A stretch of 20,598 bases of DNA, from positions 1-20,598 of the forward strand of contig DATMYQ010000318.1 of the NCBI GenBank assembly GCA_035560935.1, written 5' to 3'. The notes beneath the pieces were generated by a model. That model was given only the letters and a program-made list of their open reading frames with translations, was not told the origin of the DNA and did no database searches. Shown here piece after piece: positions 7,962-14,621 of the stretch (the first letter of the stretch is position 1; every line of letters begins with the position of its first letter). The translations under genes and the position numbers were made by a program. The DNA is from DATMYQ01 sp035560935. GTDB taxonomy: Bacteria > Bacillota > Negativicutes > Sporomusales > Sporomusaceae.

Positions 7962-8037
7962 AATCCTAATGTTTACAGCGTTTGTACGCTTAGAGCGGAC
8001 AGTATCGCCGAATATTTCAAGGGAGGATTATTAGATT

Positions 8038-9111
8038 ATGACAACAATTCAAGTGACGACAGCGGCTCAGCGAGGCACGTTGCCGGACGCAGACAAGCTG
8101 GGCTTTGGCAAAATATTTACCGATCACATGCTGGAAATGGATTATGAAACGGGAAAAGGCTGGCATAATGCTAAGATTGTACCTTACGCCGACATTACAA
8201 TGTCGCCGGCGGCAATGGTTCTTCACTACGGTCAGGCGATTTTTGAAGGAATGAAGGCTTTCAAAACCGCAGACGGCCGTATTGTTATGTTTCGTGCGAA
8301 AGATCATCTGCAACGCTTCAATCGTTCGGCAGATATTCTCTGTATTCCGCAGATGGACGCAGCGTTTTTGGAAAAAGCGATCAGCCAGTTGATTGACCTG
8401 GATAAGGAGTGGGTTCCCGGTAAAGTGGGCACCTCGCTCTATATTCGTCCCTTTGTGGTGGCCGTCGACCCGTATGTTGGCGTAAAAGTGGGTGACATAT
8501 ACAAGTTGTATGTCATTTTGTCACCGGTGGGCGCTTATTATGCTTCCGGCTTTAATCCGGTCAAAATCAAAGTGGAAGAAAAATATGTCCGCGCAACTCA
8601 GGGTGGTCTGGGTGAAGCCAAAACCCCGGCCAACTACGCTGCCAGCATGAAAGCTTCCGAGGAAGCCAAGGAAGAAGGCTATACCCAGGTATTATGGCTG
8701 GATGCTGTGGAACGTAAATATGTTGAAGAAGTGGGTACTATGAACATTTTCTTCAAAATTGCCGGTGAACTTGTTACTCCGGCATTGAGCGGCAGTATTT
8801 TGTCCGGCATTACCCGGCGTACGGTTATTGAATTGGCGAAGGAATGGGGAGTCAAAGTAGCGGAACGGCAGATTTCCATTGAGGAAATTTATGCTGCTCA
8901 TGCTAGCGGTCAGCTGGAGGAAGTGTTCGGGTCCGGAACCGCCGCCATTATTTCTCCTGTGGGAGAATTGTGCTGGAAAGGCAAAAAAATTGCCATTAAT
9001 GATAACAAAACCGGTCCGTTGTCACAGAAACTCTTTGACTATATCTTTGGCGTGCAGACGGGTAAAGAACCCGACAAATTTGGCTGGGTTACGGAAGTAA
9101 CTAAATTGTAA
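8038..9111 (+). CDS. ilvE: IlvE, branched-chain amino acid aminotransferase
   Basis: IlvE is a PLP enzyme of fold type IV that interconverts leucine, isoleucine and valine with their 2-oxo acids, using glutamate/2-oxoglutarate. The 357-residue protein is of the longer BCAT type rather than the roughly 300-residue E. coli type. Family marks are YGQAIFEGMKAF near residue 65, the PLP lysine Lys195 in GGLGEAKTPANYAAS, EEVGTMNIFF, SGITRRTVIELA and EVFGSGTAA. ATG 8038 follows GGGAGG (8021-8026) at 11 bases. It has its own strong promoter inside the end of argH and a strong terminator after it, so it is probably an independent unit, though readthrough from the arg operon is possible. No other ilv or leu gene is in the window. 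Confidence 0.96.
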   Translation: MTTIQVTTAAQRGTLPDADKLGFGKIFTDHMLEMDYETGKGWHNAKIVPYADITMSPAAMVLHYGQAIFEGMKAFKTADGRIVMFRAKDHLQRFNRSADILCIPQMDAAFLEKAISQLIDLDKEWVPGKVGTSLYIRPFVVAVDPYVGVKVGDIYKLYVILSPVGAYYASGFNPVKIKVEEKYVRATQGGLGEAKTPANYAASMKASEEAKEEGYTQVLWLDAVERKYVEEVGTMNIFFKIAGELVTPALSGSILSGITRRTVIELAKEWGVKVAERQISIEEIYAAHASGQLEEVFGSGTAAIISPVGELCWKGKKIAINDNKTGPLSQKLFDYIFGVQTGKEPDKFGWVTEVTKL

Positions 9112-9116
9112 GGACG

Positions 9117-9156
9117 AAAAACGGCGGAAAAGCGATGACGCTTTTCCGCCGTTTTT
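9117..9156 (+). terminator. Strong intrinsic terminator after ilvE
   Basis: AAAAACGGCGGAAAAGCG (9117-9134) pairs perfectly with 9139-9156 around the loop ATGA, giving an 18-bp stem that ends in TTTTT. It starts six bases after the ilvE stop. The A-run on the left arm means it can also work on the opposite strand. Confidence 0.95.
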
Positions 9157-9198
9157 GCATCTGCGATGCTCGTGTTTTTGGCAGGCCCAATGAATATA

Positions 9199-9220
9199 TT
9201 TCAGGAAAATTTCATGAAAT
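9199..9220. promoter_or_regulatory. Tandem TTTCANGAAA palindromes upstream of cdaA
   Basis: TTTCAGGAAA (9199-9208) and TTTCATGAAA (9210-9219) are two near-identical inverted repeats whose starts are 11 bases apart, about one helical turn. The second extends to the perfect 12-bp palindrome ATTTCATGAAAT (9209-9220). They lie in the 150-base gap before cdaA, where a promoter is expected, so an operator is plausible. I could not find a convincing -35/-10 pair nearby. Confidence 0.35.
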
Positions 9221-9307
9221 GACTGATCGTAGCAGGGGATTTGATTTGTCGGGTAGAATAGAAAATCGGATATGCAGTTTTTATGAAAAAATTTGAGGTG
9301 CACGGGT

Positions 9308-10129
9308 ATGTGGTTGCAATTGCAAGGCGTGATCGCCACCATTTCGCTGCTTGATATTTTGGATATTGTCATTGTGGCGTTCGTTCTCTACAAAATGTAT
9401 TATATGATCAAAGATACCCGGGCGGTAGCGTTGCTAAAGGGTTTGATTGTGCTGCTGCTGGCTACGCTGATCAGCAAGTGGCTGGGGCTGAATGTGATTA
9501 ACTGGCTGCTACAGAAAGCTATGACCGTGGTCATGGTGGCGTTACCGGTGGTGTTTCAGCCGGAACTGCGGCGAGCACTGGAGCAATTAGGGCGGGGCCG
9601 TTTCTTCCATAACCGGGCTCGCTTAAACGCGGAAGAAGCAGGAAAATTTTTGACGGAGTTGATTTCGGCCGTAGAGGTTTTGGCCCGGAATAAAATTGGC
9701 GCGTTGATCGTGGTGGAAAGAGAAACCGGTCTGAATGACTATACGGAATCTGGGATTAAAGTGGATGGCCTGGTATCCAGCGAGATGCTGATTAATACCT
9801 TTATTCCCAACACGCCGATGCATGATGGTGCTGTTATCGTGCGGGGAAACCGGATTCAGGCCGCGGGCTGTCTGCTGCCGCTGACCGAGGACCGCAGCTT
9901 GAACAAGGAATTGGGAACCCGGCACCGGGCGGCCATTGGCATCAGTGAACAGACGGATGCGCTGGTGTTGGTGGTTAGCGAAGAAACGGGAGCTATTTCT
10001 GTTGCCCAGGGAGGCAAACTGGTCCGGTATTTGGATGCGGAAGCATTGTGGGACTATCTGCAGCCCCTATTTGTGGTCAAGTCTTCATCGTTGGGTGATT
10101 TTTTCCACTGGAGGCGTCCGGATGCATAA
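9308..10129 (+). CDS. cdaA: CdaA, membrane diadenylate cyclase (c-di-AMP synthase)
   Basis: CdaA makes cyclic di-AMP from two ATP; this second messenger controls potassium, osmolyte and cell-wall homeostasis. The 273-residue protein has three hydrophobic segments in the first 85 or so residues (around 10-30, 40-58 and 62-80), followed by the DAC domain. The catalytic motifs are complete: DGAVIV at 173-178 and RHR at 205-207. GALIVVERETGL marks the start of the domain. ATG 9308 has GAGGTG at 9295-9300; an in-frame TTG at 9293 would overlap this site. It overlaps cdaR by 8 bases and heads the conserved cdaA-cdaR-glmM group, here with an extra dehydrogenase gene before glmM. Confidence 0.96.
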   Translation: MWLQLQGVIATISLLDILDIVIVAFVLYKMYYMIKDTRAVALLKGLIVLLLATLISKWLGLNVINWLLQKAMTVVMVALPVVFQPELRRALEQLGRGRFFHNRARLNAEEAGKFLTELISAVEVLARNKIGALIVVERETGLNDYTESGIKVDGLVSSEMLINTFIPNTPMHDGAVIVRGNRIQAAGCLLPLTEDRSLNKELGTRHRAAIGISEQTDALVLVVSEETGAISVAQGGKLVRYLDAEALWDYLQPLFVVKSSSLGDFFHWRRPDA

Positions 10130-11045
10130 GAAAGTAGAACGGAATCTGGCGACCAAAATGTTGGCGCTGGTGTTGGCCATGATACTTTGGCTGTATGTAA
10201 TGAACGAACAGAACCCTCCTATTGATGCGGCGTTTACCGTGCCGCTGGAAGTCCGCAACGTCACTACTGATTTTTTGGTGGCGGATGCACCGGAATCCGT
10301 TCGTATTAAAGTGCGCGGTCCCCGCAACGTGATTGCCGGTTTGCAGGGTCAAGAAATAAAGTCGTTCATTGACTTGAAAGGTTTGAATGAAGGTCGGCAT
10401 AGCGTCAAAGTGAACGCGGTGCTGCCAACGAATCTGGAATTGGCGGAAATTAGTCCGGACAAGGTGTCATTGCGGCTGGATATCAGTGTCAGCCGACGCT
10501 TGCCGTTGACCGTTAAAACGGCGGGAACGCTGGTGGCGGGCATCCGCTTGGATGGCATGACTCCAGCAGTGGAAGAAGCTGTGCTGGAAGGGCCTAAAAC
10601 GGCGATGAATCAGGTGGATAAGGTCCTTGTTACCGTCGACCTGTCTGGTAAGGCAGCGGATTTTGCCATGGAAGAACGGCTATTGCCTGTAGATCAGCAG
10701 GGACGAGAAGTGGAAGGCGTCATCGTGAAGCCGGCCCGGACAAAAATTTCTCTGGCGTTGAGTCAGGAACAGGTAAGGAAAACAGTCGATGTGAAACCGG
10801 CGATTCAGGGAGATTTGGCCGCTGGCTTTAGTCTGCGGTCTGTCACCGTCGACCCGGTACGGATTGAATTGCGAGCGCCGGCCAAGTTGCTGGAAAAAGT
10901 GGATTTTGTCTATACGGAACCTGTTAATTTAAACGGAGTGTCTCGCAATGTGGAACGGGAAGTAAAAATACGGACGCCGGAAGGTATCAGCGCTTCACCG
11001 GCCACCGTGACCGTACGGGTACAGGTAGGTCCGACGGGTGAATAA
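10122..11045 (+). CDS. cdaR: CdaR, YbbR-domain regulator of CdaA
   Basis: CdaR binds CdaA at the membrane and modulates c-di-AMP synthesis. The 307-residue protein has one N-terminal transmembrane segment (about residues 8-25, KMLALVLAMILWLYVM) and an extracytoplasmic part made of about three YbbR repeats: roughly 36-115, 120-200 and 205-300. Family members usually have three or four repeats. The typical NEQNPP turn follows the membrane segment. ATG 10122 has GGAGG at 10110-10114 and lies inside the end of cdaA, so translation is coupled. A longer in-frame start at 9936 would be buried in cdaA and lacks a ribosome site. Confidence 0.92.
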   Translation: MHKKVERNLATKMLALVLAMILWLYVMNEQNPPIDAAFTVPLEVRNVTTDFLVADAPESVRIKVRGPRNVIAGLQGQEIKSFIDLKGLNEGRHSVKVNAVLPTNLELAEISPDKVSLRLDISVSRRLPLTVKTAGTLVAGIRLDGMTPAVEEAVLEGPKTAMNQVDKVLVTVDLSGKAADFAMEERLLPVDQQGREVEGVIVKPARTKISLALSQEQVRKTVDVKPAIQGDLAAGFSLRSVTVDPVRIELRAPAKLLEKVDFVYTEPVNLNGVSRNVEREVKIRTPEGISASPATVTVRVQVGPTGE

Positions 11046-11076
11046 CTGTACTTAAGAGCGGAAAGGAGACAAATTC

Positions 11077-12675
11077 GTGCTGCGAATTGCTAATTTACGT
11101 GTGGCGCTTGAAGATGTCGCCCCTTTGGAACTGTTAGCGGCCCGGCGTCTGAAATTGCCGGTGGAGGCCGTGGAACAAACGACGATTATCCGGCGGGCGA
11201 TTGATGCCCGCCGCAAGCATGCTATTCATTTTGTATACACGTTGAACGTTAGGGTACGAAGCAATGAGGAACGAGTGATCAACCGTTTGCGGGGTGATCG
11301 GGATGTCTCCATTTTTGCACCGCCGGTACGGGAACCAATGGTCGTCGGTTCCCAGCCGCTGACCGATCGTCCCGTGGTTGTGGGAGCAGGTCCGTCAGGC
11401 CTTTTGGCCGCTTTGACACTGGCGGAACAGGGCTATAAACCGCTGCTGCTGGAGCGGGGGCAGGATGTGGATACCCGGACACGGGACATTGCTGATTTTT
11501 GGAGTACCGGCCGCCTTAATGAAGCCTCTAACGTGCAGTTCGGTGAGGGCGGGGCCGGGACTTTTTCCGACGGCAAACTCACTACCCGGGTCAACGATCC
11601 CCGAATGGAACAGGTGCTGGAACTGCTGGTGGAACACGGTGCGCCGCCGGAGATCCGTTATTTGCATAAACCGCATATCGGTACCGATCGTCTGCGGGCT
11701 GTAGTGAAAAGTTTGCGATGCCGTATTCAGGATTTGGGTGGAACAGTGGAATTCGGCGCCCGGATTACGGATATTGAGATTACCGGAAGTCAACTGAGCC
11801 ATATTACCGTCAATGGTGACCGAAAAATTTCCTGTCAGGTTTTGCTGCTGGCCATTGGCCATAGCGCCCGGGACACTTACGCGATGCTGCACCGGCGGGG
11901 ATTGGCGCTGGAAGCCAAAGCTTTTGCCATCGGGGTGCGCATCGAGCATCCGCAGGAATTGATTGATCAGGCTCAATACGGGCCGGCGGCCGGCCATCCC
12001 CGGTTGGGGGCGGCGGATTATGCGTTGGTGTTTCAGGACCGGATTGGTCAACGGACGGCATATTCTTTTTGCATGTGTCCCGGTGGCCAGGTGGTGGCTG
12101 CGGCGTCGGAAGCCGGCGGTCTGGTTACCAACGGTATGAGCCATTATAGCCGGGCTTCCGGAATTGCCAACAGCGCGGTGGTGGTTGGCGTTCAACCGAG
12201 TGATTGGGGCGGATCGGACTTGGGCGGCGTAGAGTTCCAACGGCGCTGGGAAAGGCTGGCGTTCACTCTGGGTGGTGGAGATTACACGGCACCGGTGCAA
12301 ACGGTGGGTGATTTTCTTACCGGCCGCAGCGGCGGGGTATCGTCACTACTTTCAGGTAGTTACCGGCCAGAAGTAAAATCAGCTGATTTGCATCAGACAC
12401 TACCGGACTACGTGACGGCGTCATTAGCCCGGGCGTTGCCGGATTTTGGCCGGCGCATACGGGGATTTGACCATCCGGGAGCGTTAATGACCGGGGTGGA
12501 GACGCGAACGTCTTCGCCGGTTCGTTTGTTGCGGGGCAACGATTTTCAGTCGGTTTCTCATGAGGGAATTTATCCGTTGGGTGAGGGCGCCGGTTATGCC
12601 GGTGGCATTATGAGTGCCGCATTGGACGGATTGAATGGGGCGCTGGCTGTGATCAGCCGTTACCGGCCGTTTTAG
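11077..12675 (+). CDS. COG2509-type NAD(P)/FAD-dependent dehydrogenase
   Basis: This 532-residue flavoprotein is of uncharacterised function. An N-terminal stretch of about 95 residues resembles the alpha/beta cap common to this family. It is followed by the FAD Rossmann motif VVGAGPSG at about 101-108 and the ERG acidic end of the second strand. NVQFGEGGAGTFSDGKL and LLAIGHSARDTYAML are family signatures, and GEGAGYAGGI near the C terminus is the second FAD contact. The start is GTG 11077 with AAAGGAG at 11062-11068. It lies between cdaR and glmM on the same strand with small gaps. To my knowledge this placement recurs in anaerobic Bacillota, suggesting a role near cell-wall or c-di-AMP metabolism, but its substrate is unknown. 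Confidence 0.9.
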   Translation: MLRIANLRVALEDVAPLELLAARRLKLPVEAVEQTTIIRRAIDARRKHAIHFVYTLNVRVRSNEERVINRLRGDRDVSIFAPPVREPMVVGSQPLTDRPVVVGAGPSGLLAALTLAEQGYKPLLLERGQDVDTRTRDIADFWSTGRLNEASNVQFGEGGAGTFSDGKLTTRVNDPRMEQVLELLVEHGAPPEIRYLHKPHIGTDRLRAVVKSLRCRIQDLGGTVEFGARITDIEITGSQLSHITVNGDRKISCQVLLLAIGHSARDTYAMLHRRGLALEAKAFAIGVRIEHPQELIDQAQYGPAAGHPRLGAADYALVFQDRIGQRTAYSFCMCPGGQVVAAASEAGGLVTNGMSHYSRASGIANSAVVVGVQPSDWGGSDLGGVEFQRRWERLAFTLGGGDYTAPVQTVGDFLTGRSGGVSSLLSGSYRPEVKSADLHQTLPDYVTASLARALPDFGRRIRGFDHPGALMTGVETRTSSPVRLLRGNDFQSVSHEGIYPLGEGAGYAGGIMSAALDGLNGALAVISRYRPF

Positions 12676-12718
12676 GCGTATTGAAAATGAATTACTGAAA
12701 GGGGTTTGTGATTAATTC

Positions 12719-14059
12719 ATGGGTAAATTATTTGGGACCGACGGTGTACGGGGATTGGCGAATACGGAATTGACTCCGGAATTGGCGTTTAAACTGGGCC
12801 GGGCTGCGGCGACCTATTTTGGCCGGGAGAAAAAACAACCGGTTTTATATATTGGACGTGATACCCGGATTTCCGGACAAATGCTGGAAGCCGCGCTGGC
12901 GGCAGGTATCTGCTCCGCCGGTGGTAAAGCGGTACTGTTGGGAGTGATGCCGACGCCGGCAGTGGCTTTTCTGGCCAGATCGCATGGCGTACAGTCCGGT
13001 GTAGTTATTTCTGCTTCACATAATCCGTACCCGGACAACGGGATCAAATTTTTTGCCGGTAACGGTTATAAACTGTCGGACGCGGCGGAAGACGAACTGG
13101 AAGAACTGGTACTGGCTCAGGACGACAAACTGGCACGGCCGACCGCCGGTGATGTCGGTGTGATTCAGCAGCACCATGATTTACTGAAAGAATATATTGA
13201 CCATGTGGTCGGCAGCATCTCGAAAAATTTTTACGGCCTGAAAATTGTTGTTGATTGTGCGAATGGCGCTGCCTATGAAGCGGCTCCCGTAGCGTTGAAA
13301 AAACTAGGAGCTGAGGTTATTGTTGTAAACAATCATCCCGATGGCGTGAATATCAACCATCACTGCGGTTCCACCCATCTGGAGGGTCTGCAGCAGGCAG
13401 TTCGGGAGCATCACGCACATTTGGGCATTGCTCATGATGGAGATGCGGACCGTTGCTTGGTAGTAGATGAGAACGGTGAAGTGGTGGACGGTGATCAGAT
13501 TATGGTGATTTGTGCGCTGGATCTGATGAAACAGGGGAAATTGGCGGACAACACGCTGGTCACTACCGTCATGAGCAATCTGGGCCTGCATCAGGCGATG
13601 AAACGAGCTGGCGGTAAAATAGAAGTCACTGCTGTTGGTGATCGCTATGTATTGGAAGCGATGCAGGCGAAAAAATTGTCGCTGGGCGGTGAACAGTCCG
13701 GACACATTATTTTTGCGGACCACAGCACCACCGGGGACGGCCTGTTGACGGCACTGCGTCTGGTGTCCGCGCTGGTGGAAAGCGAACGGAAATTGTCGGA
13801 ATTGGCGGCTGTGATGACCCGATTCCCTCAGACATTGGTCAATATTCGGGTAAAGAGCAAAGCCGGCTGGCAGGAGAATGCGGCTATTAGCGCCGCGATT
13901 CAGGAGGGTGAGGCGAAACTGGGTGAAGATGGCCGTATTTTGGTACGCCCGTCGGGTACCGAGCCGTTGATCCGGGTTATGGCTGAGGGGCCTAACCAAC
14001 GGGAACTGGAAGCGATTGCCGAAAATATTGCCGGGGTCATCAGCGCTCAACTGGCCTGA
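12719..14059 (+). CDS. glmM: GlmM, phosphoglucosamine mutase
   Basis: GlmM interconverts glucosamine-6-phosphate and glucosamine-1-phosphate, feeding UDP-GlcNAc and peptidoglycan. The 446-residue protein has all four phosphohexomutase sites: GTDGVRG at the N terminus, SASHNP with the phosphorylated Ser100, the metal loop DGDADR, and RPSGTEPLIRVM near the C terminus. The ATG is fixed by the conserved start MGKLFGTDGVRG. Its ribosome site AAAGGGG ends 14 bases upstream, longer than for its neighbours, so initiation may be weak. CdaA, CdaR and GlmM are known to interact in other Bacillota, with GlmM lowering c-di-AMP synthesis, so the gene order also groups a regulatory complex. Confidence 0.97.
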   Translation: MGKLFGTDGVRGLANTELTPELAFKLGRAAATYFGREKKQPVLYIGRDTRISGQMLEAALAAGICSAGGKAVLLGVMPTPAVAFLARSHGVQSGVVISASHNPYPDNGIKFFAGNGYKLSDAAEDELEELVLAQDDKLARPTAGDVGVIQQHHDLLKEYIDHVVGSISKNFYGLKIVVDCANGAAYEAAPVALKKLGAEVIVVNNHPDGVNINHHCGSTHLEGLQQAVREHHAHLGIAHDGDADRCLVVDENGEVVDGDQIMVICALDLMKQGKLADNTLVTTVMSNLGLHQAMKRAGGKIEVTAVGDRYVLEAMQAKKLSLGGEQSGHIIFADHSTTGDGLLTALRLVSALVESERKLSELAAVMTRFPQTLVNIRVKSKAGWQENAAISAAIQEGEAKLGEDGRILVRPSGTEPLIRVMAEGPNQRELEAIAENIAGVISAQLA

Positions 14060-14077
14060 TATATCTGGTTGGAAGAT

Positions 14078-14104
14078 TTAGCACCGGCCATTGACCGGTG
14101 CTAA
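14078..14104 (+). terminator. Hairpin after glmM
   Basis: TTAGCACCGG (14078-14087) pairs perfectly with CCGGTGCTAA (14095-14104) around a 7-base loop, 18 bases after the glmM stop. The following sequence GATTTGTAAT is only weakly T-rich, so on its own it would be a poor intrinsic terminator. It may work with the next hairpin. Confidence 0.55.
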
Positions 14105-14129
14105 GATTTGTAATAGAATAGAAGAGTGC

Positions 14130-14156
14130 GAAGGAGCGCCTAGGCGCTCCTTCTTT
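14130..14156 (+). terminator. Second hairpin after glmM, probable terminator
   Basis: GAAGGAGCGCC (14130-14140) pairs with GGCGCTCCTTC (14143-14153), giving a 24-base perfect palindrome followed by TTTGC. The stem is strong but the T-run is short. It should separate the glmM operon from glmS, making a glmS promoter necessary in the next 140 bases unless readthrough is substantial. Confidence 0.65.
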
Positions 14157-14160
14157 GCAA

Positions 14161-14298
14161 ATACCGGCGAAACGGGGTGATGAATGGAGAAAAGAAAGCA
14201 TAATGTGCGCCGTTAAACCGGCCGGAAATCGCGCAGCGGTGAAGCGCCCCGAAGGGATGGGGGCTTTGCGTTCACAGCTGAGGTGAAAACTAAATGGA
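14161..14298 (+). other. Structured leader upstream of the glmS ribozyme, unidentified
   Basis: This 138-base stretch lies between the glmM terminators and the ribozyme cleavage site and holds no gene. It contains a GC-rich hairpin, AAGC plus CCCC (14242-14250, one bulged G) against GGGGGCTT (14259-14266). The self-complementary run CCGGCCGG (14218-14225) is nested between TGCGC (14205-14209) and GCGCA (14231-14235). It matches no riboswitch I know, and I found no convincing promoter in it. It would be the piece released on ribozyme cleavage. Confidence 0.4.
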
Positions 14299-14456
14299 GC
14301 GCTGGTGCTTGGTTCAGGCCAAGCAGACGAGGGAGAGGTTAATCGAGATAGTCAGCGGATGCCTCTCGGCCACTGTGGTCGTAAGCCTGTCGACAAAACC
14401 GTGGGGTGACCTGCGGGACAAAACGGCGGCGGCAGAATGGCAGGTGTTGTCTGTCC
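14299..14456 (+). ncRNA. glmS ribozyme: glmS ribozyme (glucosamine-6-phosphate-responsive)
   Basis: The glmS ribozyme self-cleaves the glmS mRNA when glucosamine-6-phosphate binds, shutting down GlmS. The conserved core is visible in order: the cleavage-site sequence A|GCGC with the scissile bond between 14298 and 14299, a TGCTTGG...CCAAGCA stem, GACGAGGGAGAGGTTAATCGAGATA, CAGCGGATGCCTCTCGG, GTCGTAAGC, GACAAAACC, GGGTGACCTG and GGGACAAA. The 3' boundary is approximate; I ended it where GGACA pairs with TGTCC. It lies about 165 bases before the glmS start, on the same strand. No ligand-pocket defect is evident by eye. Confidence 0.92.
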
Positions 14457-14560
14457 TTTCGATGATATAACGAAAGAAAAGAGATGACTACTTTTGGTTA
14501 CGTGCGGAAAATTTTCCGTCTACGGACCTTGCCGGCAACTTCACATCCCATTACAAACGG

Positions 14561-14590
14561 AACCCAAGACGTTTTACGACGTCTTGGGTT
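14561..14590 (+). other. Terminator-shaped hairpin between the glmS ribozyme and glmS
   Basis: AACCCAAGACGT (14561-14572) pairs perfectly with ACGTCTTGGGTT (14579-14590) around a 6-base loop, followed by TACTATTGCTAATTTT. It lies 17 bases before the glmS ribosome site AGGAGG (14608-14613). It could be an attenuator, a barrier to 5'-3' decay of the cleaved mRNA, or an mRNA stabiliser. It is not part of the ribozyme consensus. Confidence 0.5.
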
Positions 14591-14621
14591 TACTATTGCT
14601 AATTTTAGGAGGATTGCGCAT

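Noticed and set aside
7961..8037. T-box or leader-peptide attenuator ahead of ilvE
   Set aside because: The leader is only about 70 bases, with one 5-bp hairpin, no T-box sequence, no run of branched-chain codons and no terminator.
9936..10121. N-terminal extension of cdaR starting inside cdaA
   Set aside because: It would overlap the catalytic domain of cdaA in another frame and removes the normal N-terminal membrane anchor; ATG 10122 has a ribosome site.
14161..14298. A cobalamin, TPP, c-di-GMP, fluoride or ydaO-type riboswitch before the glmS ribozyme
   Set aside because: None of the conserved core strings of these classes could be found; only generic stems are visible.
14294..14470. An ORF of 58 codons beginning ATG 14294 across the glmS ribozyme
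   Set aside because: It has no ribosome site, it overlaps the cleavage site and conserved ribozyme core, and the translation resembles nothing.
14484..14621. In-frame 46-codon extension upstream of glmS
   Set aside because: GlmS requires Cys2 as its N-terminal nucleophile and the AGGAGG site fits ATG 14622; the open frame is chance.
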